The notes: generated by a model from the letters alone, not told the origin. A DNA stretch of 64,000 bases from Bacillaceae bacterium IKA-2 (GCA_031761875.1 CP134492.1:2108001-2172000), one strand, 5' to 3'. Shown: positions 55,085 to 62,646, numbered from the stretch's first letter. A program made the numbers and translations.

Positions 55085-56415
55085 TGAAGTTAATCGTAAT
55101 TGGGGGGGTAGCGGCAGGTATGTCCGCTGCCTCTAAACTTAAGCGAGAAAATAAAGACGCACAAGTAATCGTTTATGAAAAAGGCGGTTTTTTATCATAT
55201 GGGGCTTGTGGGTTACCATACTATATTTCTGGTGAAAATGATGATTACACAAAAATGATTGCTAGAACGAAGGAACAATTTGAAGAAAAAGGGATAGAGG
55301 TCTTTCTTCATCATGAAGTAGTTAAAGTTGTTCCCGAAAAGCAACAAATCATGGTAAAAGATTTAGAGAACAATAGATTATTCATTGATACGTACGATCA
55401 ATTATTGATTGCAACGGGTACTTTTCCGATTGTGCCTCCCTTTCCAGGAGTTGATTTAAAAAATATTCACGTCTTAAAAACACTTGAAGACGGAATTTTA
55501 TTAAAGAAGATATCTGAGAGAGACGATATTCAAGATGTTGCGATTGTCGGTGGTGGCTATATTGGTATTGAAGTTGCTGAAGCAATGGTTCAATTGGGAA
55601 AACGTGTTCGAATTATTGAGATGTCAGAACGAATTTTACAAAGTTTTGATCAGGAAATAACAGAGCTTGCTGAAGAAGCGTTAAGAAAAAATGGAGTTAC
55701 GTTAAATGTATCTGAAAAAGTTGAGAGTTTCACTGGAGATCAGCAAGTTCAAGAAGTGAAAACAGATAAAGGAACGTATAAGGCTGACTTAGTTATTCTC
55801 TCTATTGGTGTAAAACCTGCCACAAAATGTCTCGATGGATCAGGAATTCATCTTGCAGATAATGGAGCAGTAATCATTGATCGCGAAATGAGAACAAATC
55901 AAAAAAATATTTATGCTGCCGGTGATTGTGCCCAGGTCTATCATAAAGTGATCGAGGAAAACAGATTTATTCCGTTAGGAACAAATGCCAATAAATGTGG
56001 GAGAATTGCAGGATCGAATCTAGCAGGAAGCCATCAAAAGTATGTAGGTACTTTAGGAAGTGCAGCAATTAAGATTTTTGATCTTGAGCTTGGTAGAACC
56101 GGCATTTCTGAAATAGATGCTCAACTTTTAGCCATTGACTATACCACTGTATTTGTACAGAGTGCCGATCATCCTGGCTATTATCCGAACCAAACACCGA
56201 TTTGGATTAAGCTTATTTGTGAAAAGCGAACAAAGAAAATATTAGGTGCACAAGCAATTGGTCAAAAAGGGGTTGTTCTGCGTATCGATGTTTTTGCAGT
56301 AGCGATTCATAATAAGATGCCGGCAGATGAACTTGGAATGACAGATTTATGTTATGCTCCTCCTTTTGCTAGTGTATGGGATGCGATTCATATTGCTTGT
56401 AACGCAGTTAAGTAA
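55084..56415 (+). CDS. CoA-disulfide reductase/NADH oxidase-like flavoprotein
   Basis: 443 residues. FAD Rossmann VIGGVAAGMSAASKLKREN, the redox-active cysteine Cys42 in LSYGACGLPYY, the NAD(P)H motif VAIVGGGYIGIEVAEAMVQL, and the FAD motif IYAAGDCAQV mark the CoADR/NOX class of disulfide reductases. No encapsulation helix is obvious. Inside a BMC operon it could regenerate NAD+, keep CoA reduced, or remove oxygen. It is directly coupled to the vertex gene. Confidence 0.88.
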   Translation: MKLIVIGGVAAGMSAASKLKRENKDAQVIVYEKGGFLSYGACGLPYYISGENDDYTKMIARTKEQFEEKGIEVFLHHEVVKVVPEKQQIMVKDLENNRLFIDTYDQLLIATGTFPIVPPFPGVDLKNIHVLKTLEDGILLKKISERDDIQDVAIVGGGYIGIEVAEAMVQLGKRVRIIEMSERILQSFDQEITELAEEALRKNGVTLNVSEKVESFTGDQQVQEVKTDKGTYKADLVILSIGVKPATKCLDGSGIHLADNGAVIIDREMRTNQKNIYAAGDCAQVYHKVIEENRFIPLGTNANKCGRIAGSNLAGSHQKYVGTLGSAAIKIFDLELGRTGISEIDAQLLAIDYTTVFVQSADHPGYYPNQTPIWIKLICEKRTKKILGAQAIGQKGVVLRIDVFAVAIHNKMPADELGMTDLCYAPPFASVWDAIHIACNAVK

Positions 56416-56554
56416 GTTGTGAGAAGTATTGATTGTGGATGAATAGAGTTTTGAGAAGAGTTTAGGGAAAATTTTTGGAAGTGTAGAGGTTTAAATTGTG
56501 GGATTGTTGAACCATTTACTTTTAAAATTCTATATTTGAAATGGTGGTGAGATT

Positions 56555-57385
56555 TTGAGTAAAGTTATGTCTTTAAGAGATGCAGTCACAATTGTAAAAA
56601 ATGGTGATACAGTTGCTATTGGAGGAAATGTTTTGCATCGCGCTCCTATGGCTTTTGTACGAGAGCTTGCTAGACAGAAAAAAAGTCACTTAAAAATTGT
56701 GAAAACAGCAGGAGCGCATGAGATTGACTTATTATGTGCATCCGAATGTGTGGAGTCCGTGGATGCCGGGTTCGTTAGTTATGAAACGAGGTATGGGCTT
56801 GCCACACATTATCGAAAAGCAGTTGAAAGTGGTGTAGTAATTGCGAATGAGCACGCTTGTTACACAGTCATTTGTGCGTTAAGAGCAGCAACGATGAACG
56901 TTCCATTTATGCCAGTTCATGGGCTGAAAACAGGTGAATTACTTATAGAAAATGACTATTTCGTAGTTGTTGAGGATCCGTTTGGTGGAGCTCCTGTAAC
57001 GTTAGTAAAAGCTATTGTTCCAGATGTGGCAATTATTCATGTTCAAGAATGCGATCGTCATGGTAATGCAAAAATATTAGGACCGAAATTCGAAGATAAC
57101 ATCATTAGTAGAGCGGCAAAAAGAGTGATTATTACAACTGAACAAATTGTATCAGAAAGTAAAATGAAATTATCGAGTGATACGGTCGATATTCCGGGAT
57201 TTTTGGTTAGTGCGATTGTTCATACGCCTAAAGGTGCGAGCCCTTGTTCATGCTACAAAAAATATGATATTGATGCGAGAGTGCTGGCATCATTTATTTC
57301 TATAAAAAGTAAGGAAGAAGTAATAACTTACTTAAAAAGCTATGAAGGCAAGGACTACTCTGGAGGAAGGGTGGCTTCACTATGA
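56555..57385 (+). CDS. CoA-transferase-like protein, alpha subunit (GctA-like)
   Basis: 276 residues from TTG 56555 (GGTGGTGAG upstream). The class I CoA-transferase alpha fold is clear: IVKNGDTVAIGGNVLHRAPM, HEIDLLCASECVESVDAGF, IVPDVAIIHVQECDRHGN. It pairs with the overlapping next gene to make the catalytic heterodimer. Its role after PduL is not obvious; it could activate a carboxylate arising from the sugar side chain. Confidence 0.85.
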   Translation: MSKVMSLRDAVTIVKNGDTVAIGGNVLHRAPMAFVRELARQKKSHLKIVKTAGAHEIDLLCASECVESVDAGFVSYETRYGLATHYRKAVESGVVIANEHACYTVICALRAATMNVPFMPVHGLKTGELLIENDYFVVVEDPFGGAPVTLVKAIVPDVAIIHVQECDRHGNAKILGPKFEDNIISRAAKRVIITTEQIVSESKMKLSSDTVDIPGFLVSAIVHTPKGASPCSCYKKYDIDARVLASFISIKSKEEVITYLKSYEGKDYSGGRVASL

Positions 57386-58107
57386 TTAATAAAGGTTATC
57401 ACACAAGTGACATGATGACTTGTGCAATTGCAAATTTATTACTAGACGGTGAGACCGCGTTTCATGGTGTTTCCTCTCATCTTCCAATGGTAGCAATGCA
57501 ACTAGCAAAAAAGATGCATGCACCGAACTTGGTTCTTCTTAATATCCCAGGTGGTATTAACCCAGCATCAATATCAAAAGCATCTTACTCCTCAGCAGGA
57601 GCAGATTTGTGCGTAAATGCTGAAGCTTATTTTCCATTAGATCAAGTTTTTGATTTATCAATGCGTGGTAAGTTAGATGTCGCTTTTTTAAGTGGCATTC
57701 AATTTGATATTCATGGGAATGTGAATGCCTCCGTGATTGGCAATTATCATCAACCTAAAGTTCGTCTTCCAGGAGGCGCAGGTAGTGCAGTTCTAATACC
57801 AACAGCCCGTAAAGCCATTATTTGGAGAACAAAACATGATAAAAGAACCTTTGTAGAAAATGTAGACTTTATCACAACTAGAGGAAATATATGGAAAATT
57901 GTTACACCGCTTTGTATTTTTGAATATAAAAATGAAAAACTGCATTTAGACCGTATTCACCCAACATCATCTTTGGAAGAAGTGATTGAAAACACAGGAT
58001 TTGAGCTGCTATACGATGAAATTAAGTACACAGACGCACCAACAGAAAAAGAATTAGCGATGTTAAAAAAAATAGATCCATTTGAGTACCGTTCAATTGA
58101 GTTTTAG
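57382..58107 (+). CDS. CoA-transferase-like protein, beta subunit (GctB-like)
   Basis: 241 residues; ATG 57382 overlaps the previous stop by four bases. The fold is visible (YHTSDMMTCAIANLLLDGET, VAFLSGIQFDIHGNVNASVI, RLPGGAGSAVLIPTARKAI). The segment expected to carry the catalytic glutamate (ESG in GctB) reads VLLNIPGGINPASISKAS and shows no glutamate. Some members such as IpdB also lack it and do other CoA-ester chemistry. The function assigned is therefore cautious. Confidence 0.75.
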   Translation: MINKGYHTSDMMTCAIANLLLDGETAFHGVSSHLPMVAMQLAKKMHAPNLVLLNIPGGINPASISKASYSSAGADLCVNAEAYFPLDQVFDLSMRGKLDVAFLSGIQFDIHGNVNASVIGNYHQPKVRLPGGAGSAVLIPTARKAIIWRTKHDKRTFVENVDFITTRGNIWKIVTPLCIFEYKNEKLHLDRIHPTSSLEEVIENTGFELLYDEIKYTDAPTEKELAMLKKIDPFEYRSIEF

Positions 58108-58174
58108 AAGCGAAAAGACGCTTAGTCCGCTTCTAAAATCTAATTTTTTCAATTTAATGAATTCGATCATTCAT

Positions 58175-58267
58175 CCACACGAACTAGGTAGTTTTTTGCG
58201 AAGCCCTCTATTATATAAAGGTAACCGTGTAGTAATAAGCGTTCGGCTTATTGACGGTTGCTTTTTT
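58175..58267. repeat. 93-bp repeat, copy 2 (terminator-containing)
   Basis: Identical to 41583-41675. It lies 67 bases after the last gene of the BMC operon and carries the same double stem and GCTTTTTT, so it should terminate that operon. Confidence 0.9.
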
Positions 58268-58642
58268 GGTTTTTAGAATTGTTTGTTCATATTAACTTCG
58301 AGTTCCTGGAAGCACCTGATAAGGAAAAAGGATGTTTGTATATTTTTGTAGAATATAAGACTATATAAGCAAAATTTGAGGGAGTGCATTGGATAAGATC
58401 GTTTAATTACATAAAAATTTTACGAAGGCATAAAAAGAGATCTTCCAGTTAAGGAAATGCTTAAACGCGAAGAACTAGCGGTATTGGATGGACACGTTAA
58501 GAATATCGAACTTGTTCACAAGTATTTTTAAACGATCTAGCCGACCTAATAAATTCAAATATACCCCTAAGTTAATTAAGCAAACAAATTTTATCAATAA
58601 TATGCCTTAAACAGTTCATTTCTGAAAGGTTGGTTAGAAAAG
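58268..58642. other. Intergenic region with a coding remnant
   Basis: A relic of the GAGTTCCTGGAAGCACC type lies at 58299. Bases 58438-58531 read RDLPVKEMLKREELAVLDGH and then a stop, without a start codon, a possible gene fragment. The last 20 bases hold a weak GAAAGG site before the WYL regulator. Confidence 0.35.
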
Positions 58643-59629
58643 ATGAAACAAAAACTAACGAACAAACAAAGATTAATAAAAGTCCAAGACGTTTTAAGAA
58701 AGCATACAGATGAACAAAATCAATTAACTATAAAAAAACTAATTGATTATATTAATACTGATGAAACAGTCGGAGAAAGCGCTGTACGAAATGACTTGAA
58801 AGAGTTAGCTAGTTCAGGATTATTTGATGTAATCGAAAATCAAGAAACAAATGGCCTTGAAAAATACTATAGTCATCAAACTCGTTTGTTTGAAATTCAC
58901 GAATTGCGCCTTCTAATTGATGCAGTTACTGCGGCAAAATTCATTACGAGTTCAGAAACAGAACATCTCATAGGCAAGCTAAGAAAGCTAACAAGTTATA
59001 ATCTTGCTAAGCAACTTGAAAATCGTATTCTATTAACTGAAGGCGTAAAAACAGAAAATAACATGGTTAAACATACAATAAATACTCTACACGAAGCGAT
59101 TTTCGAGCGCAAGATGGTTGAGTTTCAATATGGAAAGTATAATCTTTCTAAACAATTTCAACTTGGTAGAAATGGAGATTTATATCGTATAAAGCCCTAT
59201 GCCTTAGTTTGGAATAATGATTTTTACTACTTAATTGCTGAATACGAACCTGAAGGGGATATCCGCCATTATCGTGTCGATCGGATAAGGGGAGTTCAAT
59301 CGAAAGATAAAATATTTCTACCCGACCCAAACTTTGACGTAACAAAATATACACAGAAACTATTTCACATGTACGCCGGTGAAGAAAAGAGTATTGAAAT
59401 CGAGTTTGACAATCATTTAATTAATGTCGTTATTGACCGTTTTGGTTTGAATATTAATGTGGACCCTCATAGTCAACAAACTTTCCGAATTACAACAAAT
59501 GTTGTGCTTAGTGATGGTTTAATTCGTTGGCTACTTACATGGGGTAGTGATGCCAAAGTGCTCAACCCATCAACGCTTGTTAAGCGAATGAAAGATGAAT
59601 CCGAGAAGTTATACAAACAATATCAATAG
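58643..59629 (+). CDS. WYL-domain transcriptional regulator
   Basis: 328 residues. An N-terminal winged helix (~10-75, LIDYINTDETVGESAVRND, a YafY/DeoR-like HTH) is followed by a WYL domain (~140-235; FQYGKYNLSKQF, YRIKPYALVWNNDFYYLIAE, IRHYRVDRIRGV) and the WCX extension (~245-325). WYL domains sense nucleic acid or other ligands. It may control the decayed neighbouring Sir2 gene or the selenoprotein-like pair downstream, but no palindrome proves it. Confidence 0.88.
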   Translation: MKQKLTNKQRLIKVQDVLRKHTDEQNQLTIKKLIDYINTDETVGESAVRNDLKELASSGLFDVIENQETNGLEKYYSHQTRLFEIHELRLLIDAVTAAKFITSSETEHLIGKLRKLTSYNLAKQLENRILLTEGVKTENNMVKHTINTLHEAIFERKMVEFQYGKYNLSKQFQLGRNGDLYRIKPYALVWNNDFYYLIAEYEPEGDIRHYRVDRIRGVQSKDKIFLPDPNFDVTKYTQKLFHMYAGEEKSIEIEFDNHLINVVIDRFGLNINVDPHSQQTFRITTNVVLSDGLIRWLLTWGSDAKVLNPSTLVKRMKDESEKLYKQYQ

Positions 59630-59640
59630 AGATAAATTCA

Positions 59641-59967
59641 ATAAATCTTATTACAGGTGCTGGTATGAGTGTTGAAAGTGGTATCCCTGATTTCCGATCT
59701 GAAACCGGCTGGTGGAAGAACATAAACCCACTAACAGTAGCAACTCAAAATGTCGACGCCCTTCATGAAGCGGGTGGAAGTAATTATATCGTTCATTTGC
59801 ACGAATAAGTAGCCAAAAACAACTTTGAAAACCTAAAGCGCGGAACACTTGCACAAAAAAACTGCAGGTGTTTTTATTTTACCCACACTGAAATTCGTAA
59901 AGGTTTAAAGGCAATTGTCGATAAAATGAAGAAAAGTAAGCTTGCTCTTGGAAAATCAACTATATAA
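59641..59967 (+). pseudogene. Sir2-family deacetylase remnant
   Basis: An open run without a start codon reads ITGAGMSVESGIPDFRSETG (the Sir2 NAD-binding motif), then jumps to TQNVDALHEAGGSNYIVHLH, deleting the ~60-80 residues that normally lie between, and stops at 59806-59808. Downstream, KRGTLAQKNCRCFYF and HTEIRKGLKAIVDKM may be its continuation with a cysteine pair. Both 5' truncation and internal deletion are evident. Confidence 0.7.
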
Positions 59968-60327
59968 AGGAACATATGTGATAAAGGTACCTACTTGAAA
60001 AATCGAGAGGGTTAACAAAATATTTGACTATAATCAAGTTAGATCAAAAAATATTTAAAGGAGTCGATAGACTGCCAGTTTGATTTAGCTAGTGTTACTG
60101 CACAAGGAATAATCAAAATCTAGTTGAATTGCTCGAGTTCTTAACAATTTTGCTTTTTCGTGAACATCTAACATTTCAGACAAAAAAACGCAGTAAATAA
60201 TATATTTAAGAAATATTTAATAATAATATAAGAAATTGTTTATACTGTTATGTTAATCTTCTCTTATAAATAATAGAGAAAGAGAAGAAAGATGAATAAG
60301 AAATCTATAAAAAAAGGAAGAGTTTGG
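59968..60327. promoter_or_regulatory. Leader region of the selenoprotein-like pair
   Basis: AT-rich; no gene seen. A TTGACT (60025) is visible without a convincing -10; other boxes such as TATAAT-like sequences occur near 60218-60230. An ATG at 60292 is in frame with the following gene but has only AGAGAAGAAAG before it. GTG 60328, seven bases after AAGGAAG, is preferred. Confidence 0.35.
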
Positions 60328-60912
60328 GTGACACATATGACCGATAATTTACAACAACCTTTTGCTCAGGATCAAAGCTTTCAAGACATTATTAATGGAA
60401 ATAAAAGCTTAGTTATTTTTGTAAGACACCTTGGGTGACCAGTGTGCAGAAATTTTCTTGCGCAGTTGCGTGAGCAGTATAAGTTACTATCTAAAAATGG
60501 TGTACAAGTAATTGTCATTTCGCCTTCTAATCGTATATTACTAGAGAAATTTATTAATGCATTTGGACCTTATCCGTTCTCAATATATGGTGATCCTGAT
60601 CGGGTTCTATATCAAAAGATGGGGCATAAATCAATGGCAAAGTGGAAACTTCTTGTTAAAGCGGGAAAAGCATATTTAAAGAGCGGCAAAAGTGCTTTTA
60701 TACCACAAGACGAAAAACAAAAGAAAGTAGTATTAGCAGCGATGAAAACTCAAGATGTCTATATTCAAGGTGGTTCTTGGATCTTTGATGAAGAAGGAAA
60801 CACTATATGGAGTCATGTTGATGAATCGCCAGAAGATCATGCAACCATTGAACAGATTGTTAATCAATTAAACACTGGAGGAGTAAATAATGACAGTAGA
60901 TCTTTTATTTAA
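60328..60912 (+). CDS. Candidate selenoprotein: UxxC peroxiredoxin-like (AhpC/TSA) protein
   Basis: 194 residues if TGA 60436-60438 is read as selenocysteine (residue 37 from GTG 60328). The frame is uninterrupted otherwise. The product reads SLVIFVRHLG-U-PVC-RNFLAQ, with Sec exactly where this thioredoxin-fold family carries the first redox cysteine of CxxC. It continues with VQVIVISPSNRILLEKFINA, FSIYGDPDRVLYQKMG and GGSWIFDEEGNTIWSH, the AhpC-TSA_2 pattern. A hairpin at 60457-60474 lies where a bacterial SECIS is expected. The alternative, a pseudogene with a nonsense mutation at the active site, fits less well with an otherwise intact frame and a similar neighbour. Confidence 0.75.
60457..60474 (+). 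promoter_or_regulatory. Possible bacterial SECIS hairpin 1
   Basis: CUUGCGC (60457-60463) pairs with GCGUGAG (60468-60474), 7 bp with two G-U pairs, around loop AGUU (G second). The loop lies 25 nt after the UGA (60436-60438), within the 16-37 nt range known for bacterial SECIS elements. Confidence 0.55.
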
Positions 60913-61069
60913 ACTAACCTTTGCGCTAGTTGCTTGAAGTGGTATTTTAATGCTTTTGAGGGTCTCAAAAGCTAAAGTATTAAGAACTGGACATATTACA
61001 CTTGGCTTAGTATCAACTATTTTGTTTGCTTTAAGTTTCTTTATAAAATTACCTAGAAAAAGCGCCTGA
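60890..61069 (+). CDS. Candidate selenoprotein: 59-residue membrane protein
   Basis: ATG 60890 (TGGAGGAG seven bases upstream) overlaps the end of the previous gene by 23 bases. The frame has one in-frame TGA at 60935-60937 (residue 16) and otherwise runs to TGA 61067-61069. It reads LLFKLTFALVA-U-SGILMLLRVSKAK, then GHITLGLVSTILFALSFFIK: two membrane helices joined by a basic loop. A perfect 9-bp hairpin with loop GGU follows the UGA at 23 nt. The final stop falls inside a family B repeat. Read as stop, the peptide would have only 15 residues despite a strong ribosome binding site. I do not know a named family; a partner of the UxxC protein is inferred. Confidence 0.65.
60952..60972 (+). promoter_or_regulatory. 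Probable bacterial SECIS hairpin 2
   Basis: GCUUUUGAG (60952-60960) and CUCAAAAGC (60964-60972) are exact complements around the loop GGU. The loop starts 23 nt after the UGA and has G in its first two positions, as required of bacterial SECIS elements. GGUCU also occurs in the loop region of the E. coli fdhF element. Confidence 0.65.
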
Positions 61070-61117
61070 CCCCCAGCACCTTAAAGCATCACTGCAACGG
61101 GGGCAGGTACTTTTTTT
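61063..61117. repeat. Family B repeat, terminator of the selenoprotein-like pair
   Basis: CGCCTGACCCCCAGCACC...ACGGGGGCAGGTACTTTTTTT; the arms pair imperfectly and the T-tract is strong. It overlaps the last codons of the small membrane gene. Confidence 0.75.
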
Positions 61118-61143
61118 CCGCTAAACGTTTGGCAATTATTTCA

Positions 61144-61653
61144 TTAACTGTTTGCCGGAGCAGCCCTGCGATTTCGTTTCGTAATCATATTAACACCCAT
61201 AACAACAGCAACTAATTCTTCATAGCTTAACTTTTCAGATTGATTCGTTAATTGAAAAATAGGTGATTCAAAAAACCCAGTAATTTTTTTAAACTCAGAA
61301 ACAAGAATTTCTTCGTCATTAAAAATCTGGTATTCTCTTGAAAATGCTTCTGATTTAATTTGATAAACGCCTCTACCATGTGTCGAGTATTCAAAATTTT
61401 TAGTAAGAAAAGAAAACTGATGTTTAAGAGTTCCTAATTCATCGTCGTTTTTATCAGTTATTTTCCACCGTCTTGAAAAAAAAGGAAAAGCTCCTTTAAC
61501 TATCGTGTTACCTTCAAGATTGATAATCTCTACGCTTGAAGTAAATGCACTTTTCAAGTCTAGCGAACTGATTTTTTCTTGTTTTTCATTATAGATCGAT
61601 GTAATACCTGCTGAGAAAAAATTATCTGTAAAATATATGGCTTCATCACTCAA
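61144..61653 (-). CDS. LURP-one/Tubby-C2-like protein (YxjI type)
   Basis: 169 residues on the minus strand from TTG 61653, seven bases after AGGAGGGG. It is a beta-rich chain with SSVEIINLEGNTIVKGAFPF, RRWKITDKNDDELGTLKHQF, and FEYSTHGRGVYQIKSEAFSR, then a short helix near the end (YEELVAVVMGVNMITKR). This is the LURP-one-like (LOR) fold found in Bacillus YxjI, related to membrane-tethered phospholipid scramblases. No active-site residues are known. It is convergent with the preceding pair. Confidence 0.75.
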   Translation of the reverse strand: MSDEAIYFTDNFFSAGITSIYNEKQEKISSLDLKSAFTSSVEIINLEGNTIVKGAFPFFSRRWKITDKNDDELGTLKHQFSFLTKNFEYSTHGRGVYQIKSEAFSREYQIFNDEEILVSEFKKITGFFESPIFQLTNQSEKLSYEELVAVVMGVNMITKRNRRAAPANS

Positions 61654-62025
61654 AAGTTTCCCCTCCTAAATCAAATTGATCTCCTTCATTTATACGTTAC
61701 AAACATAAAATTTGTTTCAAATATTCCTTGAAGTTAGCTTGAAATAAGAATAATCGATTTAATTCAAAAGTTGGTTATAATATGATTGATTGATTTATTG
61801 AAATTCTAGCGCCTGATTCCCAGGACTTTAAAGCGTCACTTACCAGGGGGCAAGCGCTTTTATTCGGCTTTTTGACGGTTTCTTTTTAATTTTTCAAATT
61901 ATTTACTTAAGAAAACGCAGGCGCTATGCACTGTCACCACCCATTACAGTTAAACAACTTGACATGGAAAACTATTCATAATATATTATATATAGACCGG
62001 TTGTTATAAAAAGAGGTGAATTAAA
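61654..62025. promoter_or_regulatory. Divergent region with family B repeat and TetR operator
   Basis: A family B unit (AGCGCCTGATTCCCAGGAC...AGGGGGCAAGCGCT) is at 61808-61858, followed by a family C end at 61863-61895. TATAGACCGGTTGTTATA (61991-62008) is an imperfect operator next to the tetR start and close to the ATATAT-rich -10 region. Confidence 0.5.
61991..62008. promoter_or_regulatory. Likely TetR-family operator
   Basis: TATAGACCGGTTGTTATA lies 18 bases before the TetR start codon. It matches the ATAGAC(C/T)(A/G)GT core known for Bacillus LmrA/YxaF and the palindrome at 62631-62646, which suggests autoregulation. Confidence 0.65.
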
Positions 62026-62595
62026 TTGACAAACAAAAAATCTTCCAAAGAAAAAATCATCGAAACTGCATCTAGACTATTTCAAGAGCAAGGCTATCAT
62101 GCAACAGGACTTAACCAAATAACTAAAGAAAGTGGTTCTCCTAAAGGATCTCTCTACCATTATTTTCCTGAAGGGAAGGAGCAACTTGCTAGTGTTGCTG
62201 TAGAAAATACAGCTGAGAATGTTGCTCGAAGGATTAAGGCTGGACTAATGGAGGAGGATGACCCTATTAAAGCGATTCAAACGTTTATACTTCATTTAGC
62301 CAATGCCTTTGAAGAAAAGGATAAACGAATGGGAAATCCTGTGGCAGCTGTAGCGTTGGAGATGGCAAATACGAGTGAAGTTATCCGTACAGCGTGTGTT
62401 GATGCTTATGATATGTGGCATCAAATATTTGCTACAAAACTAATAACAGCAGGGTATGAGGAAGCTCAGGCACAAGAATCTTCGTTAGTAATTAATGCCC
62501 TTATTGAGGGAGCATTCATTAATGTAATAATAAGAAAAGACGGAGAGCCTTTACGGCAAATTGCAAAATATATTCCTAATATCTTAAGGAAATAA
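62026..62595 (+). CDS. TetR-family regulator (LmrA/YxaF-like)
   Basis: 189 residues from TTG 62026 with GAGGTG upstream. N-terminal TetR helix-turn-helix: KEKIIETASRLFQEQGYHAT, GLNQITKESGSPKGSLYHYF. The sequence GSPKGSLYHYFPEGKEQL is typical of the LmrA/YxaF group. The C-terminal ligand domain (~70-185) contains the QIF/A-type region DMWHQIFATKLITAGYEEAQ. It should repress itself and the adjacent SDR operon; flavonoid-like ligands are known for the group. Confidence 0.9.
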   Translation: MTNKKSSKEKIIETASRLFQEQGYHATGLNQITKESGSPKGSLYHYFPEGKEQLASVAVENTAENVARRIKAGLMEEDDPIKAIQTFILHLANAFEEKDKRMGNPVAAVALEMANTSEVIRTACVDAYDMWHQIFATKLITAGYEEAQAQESSLVINALIEGAFINVIIRKDGEPLRQIAKYIPNILRK

Positions 62596-62630
62596 AGCTC
62601 AACCAAAGTTATGAGCTTTTATCCACATTA

Positions 62631-62646
62631 TATAGACTGGTCTATA
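62631..62646. promoter_or_regulatory. TetR-family operator before the SDR gene
   Basis: TATAGACTGGTCTATA is a near-perfect palindrome 28 bases before the SDR start codon, matching the operator at 61991. It should let the TetR protein repress this operon. Confidence 0.75.

Noticed and set aside
41583-58267. The 93-bp repeats as site-specific attachment sites
   Set aside because: There is no integrase or tRNA at either end, and the repeat contains a good terminator, so duplication of a terminator cassette is enough to explain it.
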